Assembly (NCBI GenBank): GCA_023414355.1
Contig: JAEZOB010000072.1
Coordinates: 1 to 64,000 of the forward strand
DNA: 64,000 bases
Reading direction: 5' to 3'
Source: Bacillota bacterium
GTDB lineage: Bacteria > Bacillota > Clostridia > Lachnospirales > Lachnospiraceae
This document shows positions 42,820-52,227 of this stretch, piece after piece. Position 1 is the first letter of the stretch; the number at the start of each line of letters is the position of its first letter. The notes under the pieces are model-generated. The model searched no databases, was not told where the DNA came from, and worked only from the letters and a program-made list of their open reading frames with translations. Made by a program: the position numbers and the translations under genes.

Positions 42820-42868
42820 TGATTAACGTATCATAAGCACCTTTTGATACGTTAATCATTTTTTCTAT
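42820..42868 (+). terminator. Terminator of the MerR gene
   Basis: TGATTAACGTATCA and TGATACGTTAATCA are perfect arms around a short loop, followed by TTTTTTCT. Past it, ATGACC-TTT-GGTCAT at 42931-42945 is a small palindrome of unknown use; the rest up to 43054 shows no gene. Confidence 0.9.
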
Positions 42869-43053
42869 ATTTTGTATGCAAGTACCTTTTTATAGTTTTA
42901 TTTTATATTTTGACTAACTGTTTTTGTCTTATGACCTTTGGTCATATGTTTTATAACTTATGTTTATGAAGTGTGTAATATAGCTTTACAGAGCTATTTT
43001 ACCCATGCAATCAATCATTTAATTATGCATTCTACTATTTATTTATGATATTC

Positions 43054-43084
43054 TTGACCTTGGAGTTACTCCAAGGTATATAGT
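43054..43084 (+). promoter_or_regulatory. MerR-type promoter of the GPH sugar transporter
   Basis: TTGACC at 43054-43059 and TATAGT at 43079-43084 are 19 bp apart. The spacer carries a perfect palindrome, CCTTGGAGT-T-ACTCCAAGG, at 43058-43076. It matches the aldo/keto reductase site at 36839-36854 in both arms, except that the centre there is two bases instead of one. Confidence 0.78.
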
Positions 43085-43156
43085 GGAAATAGAAGTAGAG
43101 AAGACTTCTGTGGGGTTTCATAGAGGACTATACTAATTAAAATGGAGAGTGCGCAT

Positions 43157-44614
43157 ATGGGGAACATTTTTAAGAAAATCAGAGCTCAATATCGGTTCAG
43201 CAAAGGTGGATTATCCTTTAAAGAAAAACTGACGCTGGCTCTGCCGGGTCCGGCTTCCGTGATCGGACCAATTATTATTCATAATGCTTTGATTAAATTT
43301 TATACGGATATTATTGATATTGATCCGGTATATATCGGATGGATCTACTTCGTCTATAATCTGTGGAATGCGATCAATGATCCTCTGCTCGGTGTGTTCG
43401 TTGACCGATTTAAATTCAAAGCAAACAGGGGCAAGTATGTGTATCTGATGCGCGTTACTGCTCCGATTATGCTGTTGTCTATCTTTGGAATGCTATTTTC
43501 CAGTCCGTCCTGGAGCGACTGGATTATCTTTGCTGTTTTGCTGTTCGAGCTGTTTATCTTCGATACGGCTTATACTGTTTATACTGTAGCCTATCAATCC
43601 TATTTTCTTATTGCAGCGCCTTCGAAGGAAGAACGAGTCGATGTGGAAGTAATTCGGACTTATATCGGCAATGCACTTGGATTTCTGACTACCATCATAC
43701 CCACGCTTTTATTGGTGGGGAATGGGAATAGGATGCTGATCATACCTATCTTTACTGTGGTGATCGGTGTGAATGCCGTCATGTATGTTCTGGCCTTACG
43801 CACATTAAAGGATAAAGCTGAGCTTTACACGAATATGACTGGGGAGACTCAGCACCAGAAGTTTCAGGAGGTATGGAAGGAATCACTGGCGATCTTGAAA
43901 TCAAAACCGTTTCTTACCTATCTTATTTTTTTCATTACGGCAAGAGGAGCAATGTCTTATTACTTTACACCCTTTCTGTTCTATATGGATAAGGTGGTAA
44001 AATCCTCAGGACTGGTAGCTACGATAGCAGATGTTGTTCCCGGCCTGATTATGCTGGCTGTATTGCCTGTGATAGGTACTTTGATTAAAAAAATCGGCAG
44101 CAAAAACATTTTAATTATTTCCTATGTTCCTGCATTTTTCGGCTTTTGCGGCTTACTTGTAATCAAGCAGGCATGGCAGGCTGTGATCTGCTATACCCTC
44201 ATCGTTGTCAGCTTGAATATGTGTCTGACCGCAGGTGTTGCGGTCAACGGAGCTCTGATAGACGAGAATGAGAGAGCGACCGGGATTCGAAAGACCGGAT
44301 TATTTAATGGACTTTTCGCATTGATTGCAACAACCTTAACTAGTTTTCAGTCAATCATTTTCACAAATATCATTCAGTGGTTTGGTTATGATGGCAATGC
44401 TGCTGTTCAGACAGAGAGAGCAGTTCAGGGTATCAGGATTGGTGCCGGGTTGGTACCTTTAATTATGGGAGCAATCGGTCTCATCCCGCTCCTTTTATTT
44501 CCTATTGGAAAGGACTTAGAGAAAGAGCTTTCTGAGTACAGTACAGGGTTACGAAGAAATGAAGATAGGTCACAGGAGCCAGATAGCATTGCTGGCAATA
44601 CTACGAAAGGATAA
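43157..44614 (+). CDS. GPH-family sugar transporter (MFS)
   Basis: A 485-residue glycoside-pentoside-hexuronide:cation symporter, as in MelB/XynP-like proteins. About 12 membrane helices are visible. The NLWNAINDPLLGVFVDRFKFK segment (read in parts) near residue 75 is the family signature, and ATGIRKTGLFNGLF lies near 375. It imports oligosaccharides or glycosides with Na+ or H+. The ATG at 43142 overlaps the ribosome site, so 43157 after GGAGAG is preferred. The GH5 glycosidase starts just 10 bp after it, so the two should import and cleave the same sugar. Confidence 0.88.
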   Translation: MGNIFKKIRAQYRFSKGGLSFKEKLTLALPGPASVIGPIIIHNALIKFYTDIIDIDPVYIGWIYFVYNLWNAINDPLLGVFVDRFKFKANRGKYVYLMRVTAPIMLLSIFGMLFSSPSWSDWIIFAVLLFELFIFDTAYTVYTVAYQSYFLIAAPSKEERVDVEVIRTYIGNALGFLTTIIPTLLLVGNGNRMLIIPIFTVVIGVNAVMYVLALRTLKDKAELYTNMTGETQHQKFQEVWKESLAILKSKPFLTYLIFFITARGAMSYYFTPFLFYMDKVVKSSGLVATIADVVPGLIMLAVLPVIGTLIKKIGSKNILIISYVPAFFGFCGLLVIKQAWQAVICYTLIVVSLNMCLTAGVAVNGALIDENERATGIRKTGLFNGLFALIATTLTSFQSIIFTNIIQWFGYDGNAAVQTERAVQGIRIGAGLVPLIMGAIGLIPLLLFPIGKDLEKELSEYSTGLRRNEDRSQEPDSIAGNTTKG

Positions 44615-44624
44615 GGGGAGCAAT

Positions 44625-46106
44625 ATGTGTAAAAAATTTATCACTACTCAGGGGAATAAATTTATCGATCTTCAGGGAAGACATACCATCCTGCATGGTA
44701 TTAATATGGTTTGTAAGGATAAAGAGAAAAATTATATTGGAGATTACAAGGAAGAGGATTTTATTAACCTGAAAAAATGGGGGTTCAATGTCATACGATT
44801 GGGAATATTCTGGGACGGGGTCGAACCCGAACCGGGCCGATTTGATGATAAGTATCTGTCGTGTATTGATCAATTGATCGAGCTGGCAGGCAGAAATGGA
44901 TTGGTTGTATTCCTGGATATGCATCAGGATTTATATAGCTGCATCTATGCTGATGGTGCACCGGAGTGGGCAACGCTTGTGGATGGACAGGAGCATATCA
45001 GGACAGAGTTATGGAGTGAATCCTATTTGATTAGTCCAGCGGTTCAGGCAGCTTTTGATAACTTCTGGAACAATAGGGAGGCAACTGATGGGATAGGAAT
45101 ACAGGATCATTATATTAACCTGTGGAAGCACATTGCCTCCAGGTACAAAGATAATCAATATGTGATTGGTTATGATCTTCTGAATGAGCCTTTTTTAGGT
45201 TCGGAGGTAAATAGCTTGTTACCTGCACTCTTATCAACTTTAGGTAATATGGTCTCTGAGAATGAGCCGGTGGATATGGAAAAGCTGATGGCACAATGGC
45301 TGGACCCGTCAGAGAAGCTGAAGCTGCTGTCTATGCTATCAGACAAGGAGCTATATCTAAAGCTCATGAGGGAAGTGGAGGAAATACCCAGACAATTTGA
45401 AGCAACTTACTTGAATGATTTCTATACGAAAGCCGGAAGAGCAATCCGGGAAGTTGATGATAGGACGATCATTCTACTGGAAGCGAATTATTTTAGTAAT
45501 GCTGGCATGAAGTCAGGTATCAGACCAATTGTAGATTACACAGGAGTGCAGATCAGTTATCAGGCATTTTCACCGCATGGTTATGATTTGCTCGTGGATA
45601 CTGAGATGTATCATCAATCCGGGAACGAGAGAATTGATGTAATATTTGACACTCATAAAATTGTTCAGGAAGAGCTGCAGCTGCCGATGCTGGTCGGAGA
45701 ATGGGGCTGCTATCCCGATGCAACGGAAGACCAATTACCGCAGGCCTTCCATCTGGCGAGTATTTTTGAAAAACACCTTTCCGGTGATGCCTATTATGAC
45801 TTTTCTCATATCTATGACAATTTGATCACAAAGGCTGTAATCAGGGCATATCCAATGAAGGTGGCCGGAGAGATTAAGGGCTATCATTATAGCTTCATAG
45901 ATGGGAGCTTTACCTGCACAATCATGGAGAAAAAGAATATGGACTGCAGTATCCTATACGTGCCGGATCTTCGGCAGATCGGTACTGTCTCGGTAGAGCC
46001 ATATGAGAAAGGATATCAGCTGGAGGAGATAGAAGGTAGCCATTCCGGATATTTGATTATTCCGGAATCAGGTCATGAAATGACAAGAAAGATTACGTTT
46101 GGATAA
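44625..46106 (+). CDS. Glycoside hydrolase family 5, endoglycoceramidase-like
   Basis: A 493-residue GH5 clan A enzyme. The acid/base Glu188 lies in LLNEPF and the nucleophile Glu359 in VGEWGCY. DMHQDLYS near residue 98 and SPHGYD near 316 are typical of the endoglycoceramidase-like subgroup, which hydrolyses glycosyl-ceramides or related beta-glycosides (for example flavonoid or steryl glucosides). The C-terminal 90 residues form a beta-sandwich. There is no signal peptide, so it is cytoplasmic, in line with the transporter upstream. AAGGGGAG precedes the ATG at 44625; upstream ATGs lie in the transporter gene. Confidence 0.88.
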   Translation: MCKKFITTQGNKFIDLQGRHTILHGINMVCKDKEKNYIGDYKEEDFINLKKWGFNVIRLGIFWDGVEPEPGRFDDKYLSCIDQLIELAGRNGLVVFLDMHQDLYSCIYADGAPEWATLVDGQEHIRTELWSESYLISPAVQAAFDNFWNNREATDGIGIQDHYINLWKHIASRYKDNQYVIGYDLLNEPFLGSEVNSLLPALLSTLGNMVSENEPVDMEKLMAQWLDPSEKLKLLSMLSDKELYLKLMREVEEIPRQFEATYLNDFYTKAGRAIREVDDRTIILLEANYFSNAGMKSGIRPIVDYTGVQISYQAFSPHGYDLLVDTEMYHQSGNERIDVIFDTHKIVQEELQLPMLVGEWGCYPDATEDQLPQAFHLASIFEKHLSGDAYYDFSHIYDNLITKAVIRAYPMKVAGEIKGYHYSFIDGSFTCTIMEKKNMDCSILYVPDLRQIGTVSVEPYEKGYQLEEIEGSHSGYLIIPESGHEMTRKITFG

Positions 46107-46160
46107 AAGCTTGGAGAGCAGCCTCGATCGTTATATACGGCCGGGTTTGTTATTGGGCAA

Positions 46161-46207
46161 GTAATATATTTGAAGATTGGCAGGCGGCAGGCAATTTGGT
46201 ATAATAA
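46161..46207 (+). promoter_or_regulatory. Promoter of the OmpR/kinase operon, copy A of a duplicated promoter
   Basis: TTGGCA at 46177-46182 and TATAAT at 46200-46205 with a 17-bp spacer. The 47 bases 46161-46207 match 55351-55397 at 42 positions, with all the promoter elements unchanged. Confidence 0.85.
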
Positions 46208-46233
46208 CAATAACTGACAAAGGGGGCGTTATT

Positions 46234-46908
46234 GTGCATTATAATTGCTTAATCGTAGATGATGAAACGGATTTGGCTAAGATGACCTGTGAGTATTTTC
46301 AGATGTTTGATGTCTCTTGTGCTTATGTTGAGACAGCTTTGGAGTGTGAAAGGTTTTTAAAAGAGAATCAAGTGGATGTTCTTTTAATGGATATTAATCT
46401 GAAAGAGGAAAGTGGCTTTCATGTCTGTAAGAAGCTTCGTCAGGAGTCGGATATCCCGATTCTATTCATCAGCGCAAGACAAAGTGATGATGATGTACTG
46501 ATTGCGCTCAATATTGGTGGAGATGATTATATCAAAAAGCCATACTCCTTAGGGGTGCTTTTGGCCAAAGTAAAGATTACCATGAAGCGTATGATGAATC
46601 ATGAGCAAACAGGAATAAAAGAGAGCCATGGCTTGCTGATCGATGAAGGGACCATGCGGATTCATATCAAGGACAGGGAGATTCAGCTAAAGGCAAAAGA
46701 ATTTAGGCTTTTTCAGATATTATTTGAGAATAAGAATAGTATAGTGACCAAAGAACAGCTTTTCAATAAAGTATGGGGTGACACCTTTTTCAGCGACGGA
46801 ACCCTCAATGTACATATCCGGAGATTACGAGAGAAGATTGAAGAAAATCCAAATGATCCCAAGCTGATAAAAACCATTTGGGGAACGGGGTATATGCTGG
46901 AATTATGA
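46234..46908 (+). CDS. OmpR-family response regulator
   Basis: A 224-residue regulator starting with GTG after AAGGGGG; an ATG at 46177 lies in the promoter and is rejected. The receiver (1-115) has the acidic pair in LIVDDE, the phospho-acceptor in LLMDINL and Lys in YIKKPY. The C-terminal winged helix (125-224) has KEFRLFQILFENKNSIVTKEQL in parts and VHIRRLREKIE. It pairs with the kinase that follows with a four-base overlap. The likely target is the DUF3139-ABC operon downstream, as in BceR/VanR-like systems. Confidence 0.92.
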   Translation: MHYNCLIVDDETDLAKMTCEYFQMFDVSCAYVETALECERFLKENQVDVLLMDINLKEESGFHVCKKLRQESDIPILFISARQSDDDVLIALNIGGDDYIKKPYSLGVLLAKVKITMKRMMNHEQTGIKESHGLLIDEGTMRIHIKDREIQLKAKEFRLFQILFENKNSIVTKEQLFNKVWGDTFFSDGTLNVHIRRLREKIEENPNDPKLIKTIWGTGYMLEL

Positions 46909-48158
46909 AACTAAGAAATATTGCAATTGTTTTTACAATGCTTGTAGGCCTTCTGTTTCTTGTGAATTATCTACAGACTCAGGCTTCTTCTCATCATACG
47001 GTAGATGTGATCAGCTTAAATGAAAACTATCAACAGGTCCTGTCTGAGTTAAAGAAGGGGGAAGAACCCGGGACAATCGAGGAACGGTATGCTTGTGATA
47101 TCCTGTTAAAATCAGATGAAGATTATGAAAGTCAAGTGATGGCAGCAATAAGGGAAAGTAAAATCCTTATGGATTATGAAATTGACGATGCTTTACTCGG
47201 AAAGATAGTGTTTTCCGGTAAAGGGGAATTGTTCAATTCGCTGAATTCTGCAGTCAGCAAAAAGCTGATACTGAGCTATGCCTTTGTCCTCCTGGCCGGA
47301 TATTTCTTGATGGGTATTATTTTCTATTATTATGTCAGACCATTTTGTAAGCTGAAATCCTTTGCAGCTGAGGTGGCAAAGGGTAATTTGAAAGTCCCGC
47401 TTGAGATGACAAAAGGGAACTATTTTGGCGTATTTACTGAAAGCTTTGATATCATGAGAGAAGAATTGCAGAAGGCGAAGGATAATGAATACCGTGCCAA
47501 TGTAAGTAAGAAAGAGCTTGTAGCTGAATTATCCCATGACATGAAGACACCGATTGCTGTCATCAAAGCCACCTGCGATGTATTAAAGGCGAAAAGCCTT
47601 CGTCAGGATCCGGGAAACCCCGGTGATATGTTGAACAAGCTTGGTATGATCGAGCAAAAAGCAGATATGATTGATCAATTGATTAGTAATATGTTTCATG
47701 CTACCCTGGAAGAGATGGAGAACTTAAAGGTCGAGCCGGAGGAAGCATTGTCCACTTCAATCGTAACTATGTTTGATGAACTGAAGTATTACGGAACAAT
47801 CAATGTGCTCAATGCAATTCCGGAGTGCCTCGTATATATGGATACCTTGAGATTTAAGCAAGTAATTGATAATATCGTGAATAATTCCTATAAATATGCG
47901 GGAACGCAGATTGATATTTCATTTAAGAATCAAGCGGATGGCATTATTGTAGAGATTCGGGATTATGGTAGTGGTGTTTCAGAAGAGGAGCTTCCTATGG
48001 TGACCGAGAAGTTCTTTCGGGGGAAGAATGGGAAAGGAAAAAGTGGAGCTGGACTTGGATTGTTTTTAGTAAAGTATTTTATGGAAAACATGAAGGGTGG
48101 GTTTGAGTGTTATACTGATCATGGCTTTGTTGTAAATCTGTTTATACGAAAAGTATAA
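46905..48158 (+). CDS. Sensor histidine kinase of the OmpR pair
   Basis: A 417-residue membrane kinase. Helices lie at residues 5-22 and about 120-145 around a short outside loop of about 100 residues. A HAMP-like linker follows, then the H-box ELSHDMKTPIAVIK (about 205-218), the N-box DNIVNNSYKYAG and the G-boxes RDYGSGV and GAGLGLFLVKYFME. Start ATGA overlaps the regulator stop. The short sensor loop suggests that signal may reach it via the adjacent transporter or from a cell-wall-bound peptide. Confidence 0.9.
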   Translation: MKLRNIAIVFTMLVGLLFLVNYLQTQASSHHTVDVISLNENYQQVLSELKKGEEPGTIEERYACDILLKSDEDYESQVMAAIRESKILMDYEIDDALLGKIVFSGKGELFNSLNSAVSKKLILSYAFVLLAGYFLMGIIFYYYVRPFCKLKSFAAEVAKGNLKVPLEMTKGNYFGVFTESFDIMREELQKAKDNEYRANVSKKELVAELSHDMKTPIAVIKATCDVLKAKSLRQDPGNPGDMLNKLGMIEQKADMIDQLISNMFHATLEEMENLKVEPEEALSTSIVTMFDELKYYGTINVLNAIPECLVYMDTLRFKQVIDNIVNNSYKYAGTQIDISFKNQADGIIVEIRDYGSGVSEEELPMVTEKFFRGKNGKGKSGAGLGLFLVKYFMENMKGGFECYTDHGFVVNLFIRKV

Positions 48159-48188
48159 AAGAAATTTGAAAATACCAAATTTCTCCTA

Positions 48189-48242
48189 AAGAAGTTCATG
48201 ATGAACTTCAGAGGATATTCATGATGAACTTCTTCTATTTTA
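48189..48242 (+). terminator. Terminator of the OmpR/kinase operon
   Basis: AAGAAGTTCATGATGAA and TTCATGATGAACTTCTT form the outer arms, and GAAGTTCAT/ATGAACTTC an alternative inner hairpin at 48191-48209. Both precede CTATTTTAATTTG. Preceded by a smaller hairpin at 48161-48183. Confidence 0.7.
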
Positions 48243-48305
48243 ATTTGTAAGGTTTAGTTAAGAAATAGGCAAGAGTCAGTAAAAGACTATTTAATAAAAG
48301 GCAGT

Positions 48306-48338
48306 TATAATAAAGTCATGGTCGTAAGATCATGACTT
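48306..48338 (+). promoter_or_regulatory. -10 element and palindrome before the DUF3139 gene
   Basis: TATAAT at 48306-48311 lacks a clear -35, as expected of an activated promoter. AAGTCATG (48313-48320) and CATGACTT (48331-48338) flank the expected start site with a ten-base centre. The remaining 150 bases to the gene can form some hairpins, but no RNA class was recognised and no ORF is evident. Confidence 0.45.
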
Positions 48339-48488
48339 AAATTTGGTGTAAGCAAAGGAAGCATTAACAAGCTGGCATGTAAATGTACGAACGCGCATGG
48401 TGAATATACCTGCGAGCAGGCACAGGGAAGCATAATTGCCATATTTCTTAGAGGTTTTGTAAAATGAGGTTGTTTTGGGAGTTGATTT

Positions 48489-48875
48489 ATGAGGATTTCA
48501 AAAGGTATAATGGCACGACTTCTTGCTGTTTTTGTAATTGTTATTATTATTGGTATTTTGGTGGTTACCTATATTGAAACATCAAAAGAAAGTAAGATAG
48601 AGTCTGTGGATTCTGTTAAGCAAAAAGCAATAACATATTTGACAGCAAAAGGTTATAAAGAAGAAGATTATCAGCTGGAGGTTTTGTATAGAAAATCTTA
48701 TTCCTATGGAGGCCCATACGTTATTAAGGTAGTATTTCATGATGAACCAAATGTTATATATCATTACGAGTATCTGTATCATGGCAATTCAAAATATAGA
48801 GAGATTACTCAAGGTGGTGTGGAACCAATGAAAGGCAAGAATGATAAAAATTTCAAACATACTGAGAGGAAATAA
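48489..48875 (+). CDS. DUF3139-like membrane-anchored protein
   Basis: A 128-residue protein with one N-terminal membrane helix (residues 9-28), then an outside domain of about 95 residues with a tyrosine-rich beta pattern, as in DUF3139. No lipobox is seen. TTGGGAG precedes the ATG. It sits between the two-component pair and the ABC exporter and may be a small accessory or sensor subunit, but no function is established for the family. Confidence 0.65.
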   Translation: MRISKGIMARLLAVFVIVIIIGILVVTYIETSKESKIESVDSVKQKAITYLTAKGYKEEDYQLEVLYRKSYSYGGPYVIKVVFHDEPNVIYHYEYLYHGNSKYREITQGGVEPMKGKNDKNFKHTERK

Positions 48876-48941
48876 AAATAGTTGCAAAGCAATATACAAA
48901 AGACATAATTTATGATCTGGTAGTGGAAAGGGATGAAAAGT

Positions 48942-49697
48942 ATGGAAAGTATTCTTGTAGCAAAGGATTTATGTAAAACATTCTCGAATGAAAGCGTTCA
49001 GCAACATGTATTAAAAAATCTGAACATAACAATTCATAAAGGGGATTTCACTGTTATTATGGGGAATTCCGGATCGGGGAAGAGCACATTGTTATATACC
49101 CTCTCGGGAATGGATCGGCCGACCTTGGGTAATACCTGTATCAATGGGGAGGATGTCTCGAGATATTCGAATGATAAGCTGGCCGTATTTCGCAGAAAGA
49201 ATTGCGGGTTTGTATTTCAGCAGAATTTCTTGAATGATACGATGAGTGTTCTTGACAATATCATGGTGAGTGGATTGCTGACAAGTAAGAACAGAAAGGA
49301 AATTGCTGATAGAGCAAAGAGTCTGCTGCAGAGAGCGGGTCTTTCAGAGGAAGTGTTTCATAAATATCCGACACAATTATCCGGTGGCGAAGCACAGCGT
49401 GTGGCACTTGTCCGCGGAATTATTAATTCTCCGGCAATTCTGTTTGCAGATGAACCCACGGGTGCCTTGAATTCAAGTAACACCTCCAATGTGTTGGATA
49501 TTCTTACAGATTTGAATGAACAAGGACAGACGATAGTTATGGTAACCCATGATGTGAGAGCTGCCAGAAGAGGGAACAGAGTGCTTTATTTAAAAGACGG
49601 GATAATTATCGATGATATAAACCTCGGGAAGTATGTATCAAAGGATGCCGAAAGACATGAGAAGCTGAAGCATTTTCTGAATGAGATGGGGTGGTAA
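48942..49697 (+). CDS. ABC transporter ATP-binding protein (BceA/MacB type)
   Basis: A 251-residue ATPase with Walker A GNSGSGKST (about 37-45), the signature TQLSGGEAQR, Walker B ILFADEPTGALN and switch His MVTHD. The AAGGG before 48942 favours that ATG over 48933. It works with the FtsX permease encoded two bases later. Together with the OmpR pair upstream it matches peptide-antibiotic sensing and resistance modules (BceRS-BceAB, VraFG-like). Confidence 0.9.
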   Translation: MESILVAKDLCKTFSNESVQQHVLKNLNITIHKGDFTVIMGNSGSGKSTLLYTLSGMDRPTLGNTCINGEDVSRYSNDKLAVFRRKNCGFVFQQNFLNDTMSVLDNIMVSGLLTSKNRKEIADRAKSLLQRAGLSEEVFHKYPTQLSGGEAQRVALVRGIINSPAILFADEPTGALNSSNTSNVLDILTDLNEQGQTIVMVTHDVRAARRGNRVLYLKDGIIIDDINLGKYVSKDAERHEKLKHFLNEMGW

Positions 49698-49698
49698 T

Positions 49699-52086
49699 AT
49701 GGGAGTGCTTCTGATTGCAAAGGACAATATCAAGAAGAAAAAAGCAAATGCTTTGATCCTATTTTTATTGGTTGCCTTATCCTTATTGCTCTTATATACG
49801 GGTACTTCAGTTCTTACTAATATCAATCAAGTGATTGATTATCAGAATGAGTCTATCAATGGTGCTGATTATTTGCTAATCACGCCTAGTACAGATGTTG
49901 ATGCTATTGATAGACTTCTTAAGAACAGGGAAGAAGTTGTAGAATGTGAAAACGAAAGTGGAATTCTTTTACCCGGAACTAAGTTTTATAACGGAAATGA
50001 GAAACAAGAGGATGCACAACAAATAGCCTTTTTGTTTGAGGATAAGAATACTGATAGAAATATTTCAAAGATGAAGATCATTGATCAGGGTAGTGAATGG
50101 AAAGAAAACTCGATTATCGTACCCTATTATATGAAGGTGGGAATGGGTTATGAGACAGGTGATACTCTCAATCTGATATATAAAGACAGCACTTACCAAT
50201 TTGAGATCTATGGATTTTCTGAAGATGTTATGTTTTCTACGCCTAGCAATGTACCTATGGAGAAATGCTTTATTTCTAAGGCCTGCATCGAGAAAAATGC
50301 TGATATCTGGGGTGGGAGGGTTGCTGTTTTCCGCGCGATATTAAAAGATGGTTATGACAAAGAAAAATTTGAAGTCAATGCATCACAGATGCTGATTGAT
50401 CAAGTTACAGGTTTCCAGTATATGAATAACTTCTCTGTAAATTATGCTACAATGCGCGTCGGAGCCACAATCACGGCAAATATTTTGATGGGAGTATTGA
50501 CAATTTTTGCAGTTCTGTTGATATTAATCGCCTTGATTATCCTCTTTTTTAATGTAAATAATTCTATCGAAAGTAATATGAAGAATATCGGTATGCTGGA
50601 GGCGTCGGGCTATACCAGCAGACAATTGGGAGCTGCCACAATATGCGAATTCGTGATGATTGGTATCGCGGGCATCATAGCCGGTTTTTTGGGTGCAACT
50701 GCTACAACAAAAGCAATTGGAGCACTTTTGTCGGCCTCGATCGGGCTGAGTTGGAAAATGGATTTTGACATCAGAAGTGCATTGCTCAGTACGATAATCA
50801 CAATGACATTAATTCTCTTGGCTGCTATCATAAGTTCCCGTAAATATAAGAGAATTGCACCCCTTGACGCCATGCGTAATGGAATTAATACGCATAATTT
50901 TAATAAGAATTATGTTAAGCTGGATGAAATCAGCCTTCCGCTTAATCTATCCATTGGATTGAAAAATATACTATATAACAAAAAGAAAAACGTAATCATC
51001 TGCCTGATAGTCGTAATACTTTCTTTTTGTGCCAATGTGACTGTTAGTGCATATAGGAATTTTGTGTTGCGAGACGATACCTTGATACAGTTAACGGGTC
51101 TTGAGACGCATGAGGTGACGATTGAATCAACAGAGAATACAACGGAAGGCTTAACAGAATTTCTTAATCAGTCAAAACAGAACTTGTCTTCCATGACGGA
51201 GATCAGACAGATCCTGGAATACACCAACGTTGATATCAAGCTAAGAAACGGCGCTAATGAGATTTCTGCAAATTGTGATATCTATGATGATATGAGTAGC
51301 CTATCCACTGATAACCTGGTTGAGGGGAAACGACCGGAATATGATAATGAAATCATGATGACATCAGTGATACTGGATCGACTTGATGCGAAGCTTAGGG
51401 ATGTCCTTTATCTTGAATTGAATGGAGAAAGTAAGGATTACCTGGTGGTTGGGATCAGTCAGGGGATTACGAACCTTGGTAGAAAAGTAATGATTACCAA
51501 GGATGGTATGAGAAGACTGAATAAAGATTTTGTTCCGATGGCTCTCTATCTCTATTTGGAGAAGGGGACAGATGTCAAGGGTGCCCTTACGGAAATAGAA
51601 TCCCGGTTAAAGGATCAAAAGGTCGATATATATGATTTTCAGGATTATTTATCAGCAGCTACCACATCAATCTCCAACGCTATGAGTAATATGTGCATGG
51701 TATTGATCATTGCAGTAATCCTTGTCATCGCAATGCTTCTGTTATTGCTAATTAAGACACAGTTAGTTCGAGATAAGAGACTGATTGGTATCTATAAGGC
51801 ATTAGGATATACGACGCGGCAGCTGATGATGCAGACGACGATGAGTTATCTGCCGATCGTGTTGATTGGAGCAATACTGGGAGGTATTGTAGCATGGTTT
51901 GGCATTAATCCTTCCATAACAGCATGTATTTCAGCCTTTGGAATTAAAAATTGCAGTATGAAGCTTTATCCCATGGATATGGTTGGTGTTGCAGTGATGC
52001 TTGGCTTATGGGCAGAACTGATTGCGATCCTCTGTTCTGTACAGATACGCAAGATTGTACCTTGCGAGATGATACAAGAGGTTTAA
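49699..52086 (+). CDS. FtsX-domain ABC transporter permease
   Basis: A 795-residue permease: helix at 17-37, large outside region of about 210 residues, three helices at about 255-390, then helix near 430 and a second outside domain of about 220 residues, and three helices to the end. Two FtsX domains are present (NVNNSIESNMKNIGMLEASGY and IKTQLVRDKRLIGIYKALGY, in parts). GGGGTGG precedes the ATG, two bases after the ATPase stop. The double outside domain is larger than in BceB (about 650 residues), so the substrate may differ. It probably removes or senses a cell-envelope-active peptide. Confidence 0.88.
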   Translation: MGVLLIAKDNIKKKKANALILFLLVALSLLLLYTGTSVLTNINQVIDYQNESINGADYLLITPSTDVDAIDRLLKNREEVVECENESGILLPGTKFYNGNEKQEDAQQIAFLFEDKNTDRNISKMKIIDQGSEWKENSIIVPYYMKVGMGYETGDTLNLIYKDSTYQFEIYGFSEDVMFSTPSNVPMEKCFISKACIEKNADIWGGRVAVFRAILKDGYDKEKFEVNASQMLIDQVTGFQYMNNFSVNYATMRVGATITANILMGVLTIFAVLLILIALIILFFNVNNSIESNMKNIGMLEASGYTSRQLGAATICEFVMIGIAGIIAGFLGATATTKAIGALLSASIGLSWKMDFDIRSALLSTIITMTLILLAAIISSRKYKRIAPLDAMRNGINTHNFNKNYVKLDEISLPLNLSIGLKNILYNKKKNVIICLIVVILSFCANVTVSAYRNFVLRDDTLIQLTGLETHEVTIESTENTTEGLTEFLNQSKQNLSSMTEIRQILEYTNVDIKLRNGANEISANCDIYDDMSSLSTDNLVEGKRPEYDNEIMMTSVILDRLDAKLRDVLYLELNGESKDYLVVGISQGITNLGRKVMITKDGMRRLNKDFVPMALYLYLEKGTDVKGALTEIESRLKDQKVDIYDFQDYLSAATTSISNAMSNMCMVLIIAVILVIAMLLLLLIKTQLVRDKRLIGIYKALGYTTRQLMMQTTMSYLPIVLIGAILGGIVAWFGINPSITACISAFGIKNCSMKLYPMDMVGVAVMLGLWAELIAILCSVQIRKIVPCEMIQEV

Positions 52087-52150
52087 TGTAAATAGAAGTG
52101 TCGAGCATGTCCTAAAGTGCGGGGAATAACATATTCGCATAGAAAGAAAG

Positions 52151-52186
52151 GAAAAGGGAGGCTGTGATGGTCTCCCTTTTCCTTTG
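52151..52186. terminator. Terminator between the ABC operon and the propeller gene
   Basis: GGAAAAGGGAG and CTCCCTTTTCC form a perfect stem with a short loop and CTTTG beyond. Because the arms are A/T flanked on both sides it may act on both convergent transcripts. Confidence 0.75.
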
Positions 52187-52227
52187 TACAGTACAAAAGG
52201 TATGATAAAATTAACTGGCTGGCTGTA

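Noticed and set aside
42651..42836. Plus-strand frame of 61 codons at the end of merR
   Set aside because: It overlaps the real gene in another frame and runs into the terminator.
48340..48488. Possible tRNA or small RNA before the DUF3139 gene
   Set aside because: No cloverleaf, anticodon arm or known class could be drawn; it is left as unexplained leader sequence.
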